Program-made: the position numbers and the translations under genes
Notes under the pieces: generated by a model
The model's database searches: none
Told to the model about the DNA's origin: nothing
What the model saw: the letters and a program-made list of their open reading frames with translations, nothing else
Part shown: one piece after another, positions 6,143 through 10,335 of the stretch
How positions within the stretch are numbered: the first letter of the stretch is position 1
Layout: each line of letters starts with the position of its first letter
Assembly: GCA_964625145.1 (NCBI GenBank)
Contig: CAZVAQ010000123.1
Location: 1-10,335, forward strand
Source: CAYTRP01 sp964625145
GTDB lineage: Bacteria; Sumerlaeota; Sumerlaeia; SLMS01; JAHLLQ01
Length of the DNA stretch: 10,335 bases
Direction of reading: 5' to 3'

Positions 6143-6738
6143 TCAATATCGTACTCGCAACGCGAAACCCCGGAAAGGTCGAGGAAATCCGCGCGATCTT
6201 GTCGGACCTGCCCGTGAATTGGCAGAGCCTGAGCAAGTGGCCGGACATGACCGATGTCGCGGAGATCGGCACCAGCTACGCCGAGAACGCACGCATCAAG
6301 GCCGCTTCCGCGTCCAAGCGGTTGCGGCGGTGGGCGCTGGCGGATGACTCAGGCCTGGAGGTGGATGCCCTTGGTGGACGGCCAGGAGTTCTCTCTGCGC
6401 GCTATGCAGGCATCGGCGAAAACCCCATCGAGAAGATGCTGGGGGAATTGCGCGACGTGCCCGAGGAAAAGCGCACCGCCCGCTTCGTCTGCGTCGCCTG
6501 CCTCTATGGACCCACAGGCATGGAGATTAGCCGTCGTGGCGTGTTGGAGGGAAGGATCGCGTTCGCTCCCCGTGGTGATGATGGCTTCGGCTATGATCCG
6601 ATCTTCATCCCCGATGGGCTCACGCTGCGCCTCGCCGAGATCAGCCGAATGGAGAAGAACCTGATTTCCCACCGGGCCAAAGCCGTCAACCAATTGCGGT
6701 CACACATCGAGGCCATCATCAAGAGCCGGAGCATATAG
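6139..6738 (+). CDS. rdgB: RdgB/HAM1-type non-canonical purine NTP pyrophosphatase (dITP/XTP)
   Basis: Hydrolyses ITP, dITP and XTP to the monophosphate and pyrophosphate, keeping deaminated purines out of nucleic acids; 199 aa, the normal size. Family motifs in order: LATRNPGKVEEI (6-17), the substrate-binding start; ENARIKA (49-55); ALADDSGLEVDALGGRPGVLSARYAG (66-91), with the general-base Asp at 70; RIAFAPRGDDGFGYDPIF (139-156); and EKNLISHRAKAVNQL (172-186). The usual KTFAEL stretch before EKN is diverged to TLRLAEISRM. The start ATG overlaps the purN stop (ATGA), with only a weak GGA upstream, so translation is likely coupled. The pairing of purN with rdgB makes sense as purine synthesis plus purine-pool sanitation. 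RdgB is often an rph or hemN neighbour in other bacteria; neither is here. Confidence 0.96.
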   Translation: MINIVLATRNPGKVEEIRAILSDLPVNWQSLSKWPDMTDVAEIGTSYAENARIKAASASKRLRRWALADDSGLEVDALGGRPGVLSARYAGIGENPIEKMLGELRDVPEEKRTARFVCVACLYGPTGMEISRRGVLEGRIAFAPRGDDGFGYDPIFIPDGLTLRLAEISRMEKNLISHRAKAVNQLRSHIEAIIKSRSI

Positions 6739-6755
6739 CCCCGAGCCACCCCCCG

Positions 6756-6786
6756 AAATCCGGATACAATCTGGCGGATTTTTCTC
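6756..6786 (+). terminator. Probable rho-independent terminator after rdgB
   Basis: AAATCCG (6756-6762) pairs with CGGATTT (6775-6781). The inner bases GAT/ATC can extend the stem across a small bulge. The 3' arm runs into five T followed by CTCTC. It lies 18 nt past the rdgB stop and ends the tRNA-to-rdgB run. The stem is only moderately GC-rich, so read-through is possible. Confidence 0.5.
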
Positions 6787-6859
6787 TCCCGAGGTAAAAT
6801 CCTGCTGGACATGGGGAACCGACTTTCGCTTTTCTCCCGCCCTGATACCATTCAGCACA

Positions 6860-6864
6860 GGGAG
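6860..6864 (+). promoter_or_regulatory. Ribosome-binding site deciding the beta-propeller start
   Basis: GGGAG lies nine bases before the ATG at 6874. The in-frame ATG at 6811 has no such site, and its extra 21 residues are not propeller-like, so 6874 is preferred. A possible -10 (TAAAAT, 6795-6800) lies upstream but has no matching -35. Confidence 0.65.
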
Positions 6865-6873
6865 AAAGTAGCG

Positions 6874-7986
6874 ATGCCAGCAACAACACTGTTGATCGGA
6901 ACGCAGAAGGGGGCCTTCGTCCTGAAGGGCCATGGCCGCAAGGATTGGAGCCTGGAAGGGCCGATCCTGCTCGGCCATATCATCGACCACATCATGAACG
7001 ACCCGCGCGATCCGAAGCGGTGGCTGATGGGCTGCAAGTCGGGTCACTTGGGGCCGACGGTCTATCGATCCGAGGATGGCGGGAAGACCTGGATCGAAGC
7101 GGAGAAGCCCCCCATGTTCCCCAAGGCGGAAGAAGGGCAGGAAGGAAAGAGCGTGCAGGATGTCTTTTGGCTGACTCCTGGGCATGCCTCGCAGCCGGGA
7201 ACATGGTACGCCGGCGCGATTCCCATCGGCCTGTTCAAGACAACCGACCACGGCGCGACGTGGGAACCGGTCAGCGGTTTCAACGACAACCCCATGCTTG
7301 CGAAATGGTATCAAGGCGAAGCACCGGGCGGTCCCTTCACTCACTCCATCATCGTGGATCCGCGTGATGCGAACCACATCTACCTGGGCATGTCCATCGG
7401 CGGATTCTTCGAATCACTCGACGGCGGAAACACATGGTCGCCGTTGAACAAGGGCTCCGTGGCGGACTACATGCCGGAGAAGGATCCCGAGTACGGCCAG
7501 GATCCACACAACGTCATCCAACATCCGGCAAATCCGGACATCCTGTACCAGCAGAATCATTGCGGCATCTACCGCATGGATCGCCGCGAAGGAAGATGGG
7601 AACGCATTGGCGATAACATGCCGCGCGAGATCGGCGACATCGGGTTCGCCATCGTCCCGCACCCGCGCGACGAGAACACCGTGTGGGTGTTCCCCATGGA
7701 CGGCACGGAAGTGTGGCCGCGGACTTGTCCCGGAGGGAAAGCGGCGCTTTACCGCACGCGCGACGCTGGCAAGACGTGGCAGCGCCAGGAAAAGGGTCTG
7801 CCGCAGGAGCACGCGTACCTGACCGTGTTCCGCACCGCCATGGCAACAGACCGCCATGATCCCGCCGGTGTCTACTTCGGCACGACCAGCGGCGAGATTT
7901 GGGCGAGTGTGGATGAAGGCGAGAACTGGCAGTGCGTGGCGAAGCATCTGCCGCGCGTGCTCAGCGTGGAGGTCATGGCCGAATGA
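6874..7986 (+). CDS. Cytoplasmic Asp-box (BNR) beta-propeller protein, sialidase-like fold
   Basis: A 370-aa protein built of beta-propeller blades. Five Asp-box motifs of the S/T-x-D-x-G-x-T/N-W type are visible: SEDGGKTW (66-73), TTDHGATW (123-130), SLDGGNTW (181-188), TRDAGKTW (295-302) and SVDEGENW (345-352). It resembles the uncharacterised group likened to plant photosystem II stability/assembly factors and VPS10-type or sialidase propellers. No signal peptide or membrane segment follows the chosen start, so it should be cytoplasmic, unlike secreted sialidases. I cannot see a sialidase arginine triad and would not call it a glycosidase. Many histidines sit between blades (GHIIDHI 34-40, FTHS 155-158, DPHNVIQHP 210-218, NHCG 228-231), possibly a metal or ligand site. 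The stop overlaps the start of the ubiquitin-fold gene as ATGA, implying tight co-expression. The biochemical role is unknown. Confidence 0.9.
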   Translation: MPATTLLIGTQKGAFVLKGHGRKDWSLEGPILLGHIIDHIMNDPRDPKRWLMGCKSGHLGPTVYRSEDGGKTWIEAEKPPMFPKAEEGQEGKSVQDVFWLTPGHASQPGTWYAGAIPIGLFKTTDHGATWEPVSGFNDNPMLAKWYQGEAPGGPFTHSIIVDPRDANHIYLGMSIGGFFESLDGGNTWSPLNKGSVADYMPEKDPEYGQDPHNVIQHPANPDILYQQNHCGIYRMDRREGRWERIGDNMPREIGDIGFAIVPHPRDENTVWVFPMDGTEVWPRTCPGGKAALYRTRDAGKTWQRQEKGLPQEHAYLTVFRTAMATDRHDPAGVYFGTTSGEIWASVDEGENWQCVAKHLPRVLSVEVMAE

Positions 7987-8246
7987 TCCAGGTTCATCTG
8001 TCCAGCCACTTTCATCAATACACCAAAGGCCAATCGGACACGACCGTCGACGCGCAAACGATTGAGGATGTGATGCGGGCCCTGGATCAACAGTTCCCGG
8101 GCCTGCGGTTTCGCGTGGTCGACGAGCAGGACCGCATCCGCCCACACATCAATGTCTTCATCGGCAACGAGAAGGCAGGCGGACTCGCCGACAAGGTGAG
8201 CCCGGATAAAGAGGTGCATGTCCTGGGCGCATTGAGTGGAGGGTGA
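7983..8246 (+). CDS. MoaD/ThiS-like ubiquitin-fold protein with C-terminal Gly-Gly
   Basis: An 87-aa protein with the beta-grasp pattern of sulfur carriers: a first strand MIQVHLSSHF, a helix after TIEDVMRALDQQFPGL (26-41), INVFIGNEK (56-64) and the final strand EVHVLGALSGG (77-87). The chain ends exactly in Gly-Gly, the form that E1-like enzymes of the MoeB/ThiF class adenylate before thiocarboxylation or conjugation, so no processing protease would be needed. It overlaps the propeller stop by 4 nt. None of the expected partners (MoaE, MoeB/ThiF, ThiG, JAMM protease or CysM) is in the window. It could be a molybdopterin-synthase small subunit recruited elsewhere, or a carrier or modifier dedicated to the propeller. 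The fold call is strong; the function is open. Confidence 0.88.
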   Translation: MIQVHLSSHFHQYTKGQSDTTVDAQTIEDVMRALDQQFPGLRFRVVDEQDRIRPHINVFIGNEKAGGLADKVSPDKEVHVLGALSGG

Positions 8247-8251
8247 GAGCA

Positions 8252-8273
8252 GTTCCGAGTGCCGCGTTCCGAG
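8252..8273. repeat. Short heptamer repeat upstream of the ORF6N gene
   Basis: Two exact copies of GTTCCGAG start at 8252 and 8266, 14 bases apart. The spacer GTGCCGC is a degenerate middle copy, making three 7-nt units. It lies directly after the ubiquitin-fold gene in non-coding DNA. No function is evident. Confidence 0.6.
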
Positions 8274-8320
8274 CTGGAGCGATGACGAATCTGTGATAGC
8301 CGGCGCGGAGAAATGACACA

Positions 8321-8349
8321 ACTTGAGGTCGCAAATTGCGATTTCAAAA
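8321..8349. promoter_or_regulatory. Dyad-symmetric element over the ORF6N gene leader
   Basis: The half-site TTGA-N2-TCGCAA (8323-8334) is repeated inverted about a single central base at 8335, as TTGCGA-N2-TCAA (8336-8347). It ends next to the AAAAGGGAG ribosome-binding site of the ORF6N gene. In RNA the two GG/UU positions form wobble pairs, so a ten-pair hairpin could also fold next to the ribosome-binding site. A near-copy lies within the coding region at 8572-8600. An operator for the ORF6N protein itself is the simplest reading (inference). Confidence 0.6.
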
Positions 8350-8360
8350 GGGAGATTGCG

Positions 8361-8990
8361 ATGGCTGAGGAGAGGATTGATGAGCTTCCCGTGACCTTGG
8401 AGGGCATTCAGGAGTCTATCTACCTAATCCGGGGGCAGCGGGTGATGCTGGACGAGGATTTGGCTGATTTATATGGGGTTACGACCGGAGCCCTCAACCA
8501 GGCTGTCAGCCGCAATACGATCCGCTTTCCGATCGACTTCATGTTCCAGCTCACCGCGGAGGAGTGGGAAAACTTGAAATCACAATTTGTGATATCAAGT
8601 GGTCATGGGGGGCGGAGGAAGCTGCCCAACGTCTTCACCCAGGAGGGCGTGGCGATGCTGTCGGGGGTGTTGAACAGCGAGCGGGCGATTCGGGTAAATG
8701 TGGAAATCATGCGGGTCTTCGTGCGGTTTCGCAACATTCTGGCGGGGCAGGACCAGCTCCGAAGCAAGCTGGAGGAAATCGAGAAGCGGTTCGACAAGCG
8801 GCTGGCCAAGCATGACGAGCACATCCGCGCGCTGTTCGAGGTGATGCGGCTCCTGCGCGACGAGATCCACAAGTCGCCCCCTCTCCTACCCAAGCGCAAG
8901 ATCGGGTTTCATGTGGAGGAAGATGATGGTGGCAAGAAGCCACGAGCTTCGCGGAAGGGCGCGGGGAAGAAGGCGGGGCGGAAGGGGTGA
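8361..8990 (+). CDS. ORF6N-domain (KilA-N-associated) DNA-binding protein
   Basis: A 209-aa protein with an ORF6N domain at about 17-125, the domain found in phage anti-repressors and many solitary bacterial genes. Its signatures are IYLIRGQRVMLDEDLADLYGV (20-40), LNQAVSRNTIRFPIDFMFQLT (45-65), GGRRKLPNVFTQEGVAMLSGVLNS (83-106) and AIRVNVEIMRVFVRFR (109-124). Residues 126-168 are a likely coiled coil (LRSKLEEIEKRFDKRLAKHDEHIRALFEV). The last 30 residues are Lys/Arg/Gly-rich (KKPRASRKGAGKKAGRKG), suited to non-specific DNA binding. The start at 8361 is preferred because AAAAGGGAG sits six bases upstream. An in-frame ATG at 8313 would add 16 residues, but its ribosome-binding site is badly spaced and it would translate through the dyad element. 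No other phage genes are nearby. It ends 19 nt from the convergent TPR gene. Confidence 0.92.
   Translation: MAEERIDELPVTLEGIQESIYLIRGQRVMLDEDLADLYGVTTGALNQAVSRNTIRFPIDFMFQLTAEEWENLKSQFVISSGHGGRRKLPNVFTQEGVAMLSGVLNSERAIRVNVEIMRVFVRFRNILAGQDQLRSKLEEIEKRFDKRLAKHDEHIRALFEVMRLLRDEIHKSPPLLPKRKIGFHVEEDDGGKKPRASRKGAGKKAGRKG
8572..8600. promoter_or_regulatory. Near-perfect palindrome inside the ORF6N coding sequence
   Basis: The half-site TTGA-N2-TCACAA (8574-8585) is repeated inverted about base 8586, with flanking AC and GT also symmetric. The 14-base arms differ at one position. It encodes residues 71-80 (NLKSQFVISS). It matches the upstream element at 21 of 29 positions, centre to centre 251 bp. 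Confidence 0.55.
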
Positions 8991-9009
8991 GGGGGGAGTT
9001 GTGCCCACC

Positions 9010-10014
9010 CTACTTTCTGATCCACCCCAGCCAACCTGACCTCTTGCTGTCATACGAGAACATAGGGCTGACCCAAGTCACTCCCGCTCGACGCTCTGTC
9101 GATTCAGGTTCCGGGGCCTGCGTTTCCTGCAGCTCGACGGAAGTCGGCGTACGTCCCTCCAACTCGACGATCAAGTCCCGGGCCTGTTGCTCGTCACGCC
9201 CGAACACTGAGTAGTTGATGAAGCATCCTGTTGCGGGAATCGTATCTCCATCATCCCCGGGACAAGGCTCCCAGTTGACCATGAGATTGTAATAGAGCCC
9301 GTCGGGAACGGATTCATTGCGCGCCTCGTAGCGCAGTACCAAGCCCTCCTCGCTGATCCGGGCCTCGCGCGGGAGTTGATCAAGTTCTGCCAGAACTTCC
9401 CGTGGATCGCGATTGTTGGATAGTTGCGCGTGAAGCAAATTCAGACGCAGCTGCCATCGTTCATCGTCTGACAGATCGGACGCAGTCTCAGCCAGGTGTT
9501 TCTTTGCAAGCGCCTCGACTTCGGAATGTCGATTGGCACGATTGAGGATCGAGATTTCAAGTAGCTTCGCGCGCCATGTCCATTCCCGGTCAGTCACGCG
9601 GCGAACCGTAGACAGTGCCTCGTCGAAGCTCTCTGCGCGCGCGAGTGATTCCGCGAGGTTCATTCGATAGAGATCGCCTTCATCGGGAAACCGGACGATC
9701 CCCAGATGGAAGTTGTCAATGGCATCCTGAAGCCTGCCGTGATCGCTCTGCAAAATGCCCAAGAGAAGGAGGTTCGGCGAAGCCTTCGGAGCAATCCGGA
9801 GCCCCTCTTCCAAGGTGGCAATGGCCATTTCGGGCTGGTTCCGAGCGGCATGTACCTTTGCCTCGATTTCGAAAGAGCCGCTAAAGCGCCGCTTTCTGAG
9901 GACTTTGGCGATGCGCTGCGCCTTCTGGAGGTGGCGGGGTTCGCCACCCTCCTCAATCAGGTTCCATGCGTGATTGAACAATGTTTCAGTGGAGCGAAGG
10001 CCGGGAAATAACAT
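9010..10014 (-). CDS. Tetratricopeptide-repeat (TPR) protein of unknown function
   Basis: A 334-aa protein without signal peptide or membrane segment. Residues about 12-180 look like successive 34-residue TPR-type helical pairs, for example PEMAIATLEEGLRIAPKASPN (61-81), LQDAIDNFHLGIVRFPDEGD (95-114) and FDEALSTVRRV (130-140). TPRs are protein-protein scaffolds. A further helical part runs to about 217. The C-terminal part (about 224-285) is different: YYNLMVNWEPCPGDDGDTIP and GCFINYSVFGRDEQQARDLI suggest a small beta-rich domain with two cysteines (C251, C264) that I cannot assign. The last 45 residues are disordered-looking. The start ATG is the first in frame after a TAA, with GGAAGG adjacent and AAGGAGG 11 bases away. 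It has its own upstream promoter (10081-10109). The partner is unknown. Confidence 0.85.
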   Translation of the reverse strand: MLFPGLRSTETLFNHAWNLIEEGGEPRHLQKAQRIAKVLRKRRFSGSFEIEAKVHAARNQPEMAIATLEEGLRIAPKASPNLLLLGILQSDHGRLQDAIDNFHLGIVRFPDEGDLYRMNLAESLARAESFDEALSTVRRVTDREWTWRAKLLEISILNRANRHSEVEALAKKHLAETASDLSDDERWQLRLNLLHAQLSNNRDPREVLAELDQLPREARISEEGLVLRYEARNESVPDGLYYNLMVNWEPCPGDDGDTIPATGCFINYSVFGRDEQQARDLIVELEGRTPTSVELQETQAPEPESTERRAGVTWVSPMFSYDSKRSGWLGWIRK

Positions 10015-10035
10015 CCTTCCTTATTCCTCCTTCGT

Positions 10036-10080
10036 TGCAGGGACAACAGGGACTGCAGAGACAGCAAGAACTGCGGGGAG
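10036..10080. repeat. Five degenerate 9-nt tandem repeats in the TPR gene leader
   Basis: Units TGCAGGGAC (10036), AACAGGGAC (10045) and TGCAGAGAC (10054), then two more diverged units to 10080. The period is exactly nine bases. By the promoter placement the repeat falls mostly in the 5' untranslated leader of the TPR gene, just ahead of its ribosome-binding site. Confidence 0.6.
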
Positions 10081-10109
10081 GTTATATTCGGCACTTAGTC
10101 TTCACTCAA
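10081..10109 (-). promoter_or_regulatory. Sigma70-type promoter for the TPR gene
   Basis: On the minus strand, -35 TTGAGT (10104-10109) and -10 TATAAC (10081-10086) are separated by exactly 17 bases. Transcription would start near 10073, giving a leader of about 60 nt before the ATG at 10014. It is the best promoter match I found in the window. Confidence 0.6.
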
Positions 10110-10129
10110 ATGCCTATCGCTTTTGCTTT

Positions 10130-10335
10130 TCACCCTTCCCTCGCACTCAGCAGCCCCTTCATCACGCCTTTCAATTCTCCGGTCCCGAACGCGTCGTGCA
10201 TGGCGCGCCATTGGGTGTAGAGGTCGTTGTAGATCTGTTGATTGTCGGCGTTGGGTTCGTAGGATTCCGGAAGGACGCGGGTCATGGCCTTTGCCGCGGC
10301 GTTGAAGTCGGGGTGTTCACCGGCGACAACCGCAC
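10130..10335 (-). CDS. araB: C-terminal end of an L-ribulokinase-like FGGY carbohydrate kinase (partial)
   Basis: Only the last 67 residues and the TGA (10130-10132) are in the window; the rest lies to the right. The reading AVVAGEHPDFNAAAKAM, then YEPNADNQQIYNDLYTQW and MHDAFGTGELKGVMKGL, matches the end of FGGY sugar kinases. In particular it fits L-ribulokinases of the Bacillus type, where the end has the pattern of Ala-Ala-Gly, Tyr-x-Pro-Asn, a Tyr-x-x-Leu-Tyr helix and Leu/Met-His-Asp-x-Phe-Gly. Such kinases phosphorylate L-ribulose in arabinose breakdown. The FGGY assignment is good; the exact sugar is less certain because the active site is not in view. It ends 115 nt before the TPR gene, which has its own promoter. 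Confidence 0.78.
   Translation of the reverse strand, partial: AVVAGEHPDFNAAAKAMTRVLPESYEPNADNQQIYNDLYTQWRAMHDAFGTGELKGVMKGLLSAREG

Noticed and set aside
6765..6770. TACAAT as a -10 for the propeller operon
   Set aside because: No -35 at usable spacing, and it sits in the loop of the likely rdgB terminator.
6811..6873. Upstream ATG for the beta-propeller
   Set aside because: No ribosome-binding site, and the extra residues do not fit a propeller start; GGGAG at 6860 supports 6874.
8313..8360. Upstream ATG for the ORF6N protein adding 16 residues
   Set aside because: The GGAG upstream is only about three bases away, while the ATG at 8361 has a well-placed AAAAGGGAG. The extra residues are simply the translation of the dyad element.
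8361..8990. Prophage or phage remnant
   Set aside because: ORF6N is phage-associated, but no integrase, structural or lysis gene is nearby and such genes are often solitary in bacteria.
1..10335. CRISPR array, insertion sequence or defence island
   Set aside because: No regularly spaced long repeats, transposase or nuclease reading frames are seen on either strand.

Overview
The window looks like a stretch of bacterial chromosome with fairly high GC. It is mostly housekeeping genes, with a small accessory section at the right. I cannot place the phylum from sequence alone. The CCA-encoding tRNA genes, peptidoglycan precursor synthesis (ddl), a zinc-less type HemB, a solitary ORF6N-domain gene and short tandem repeats in intergenic gaps suggest an environmental, probably diderm, lineage (inference).

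Left part, minus strand (1-3779): the end of a membrane-anchored MsrB-MsrA fusion, a 403-bp gap, D-alanine-D-alanine ligase, a G-rich 245-bp gap, and HemB (porphobilinogen synthase). Centre, plus strand (3916-6738): tRNA-Gln(CUG) and tRNA-Glu(CUC), then a close-packed run of a PAS-like small protein, a single-pass membrane protein of unknown function, PurN and an RdgB/HAM1-type nucleotide-cleansing pyrophosphatase. The last three genes overlap by 4 nt at each junction. A hairpin with a T-tract follows rdgB.

Right part (6874-8990, plus strand): a cytoplasmic Asp-box (BNR) beta-propeller overlaps by 4 nt a MoaD/ThiS-like ubiquitin-fold protein ending in a bare Gly-Gly. Next is an ORF6N-domain DNA-binding protein. 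Its gene carries two matching dyad-symmetric elements, one over its ribosome-binding site and one inside its own coding sequence. On the minus strand (9010-10335) follow a TPR protein with its own recognisable promoter and a 9-nt repeat leader, and the C-terminal end of an L-ribulokinase-like FGGY kinase.

The observations most worth following are the paired ORF6N dyads, the propeller plus ubiquitin-fold cassette without any visible E1 or MoaE partner, the G-quadruplex motif between hemB and ddl, and the PAS-like gene that starts about 20 nt after a tRNA 3' end with no ribosome-binding site.
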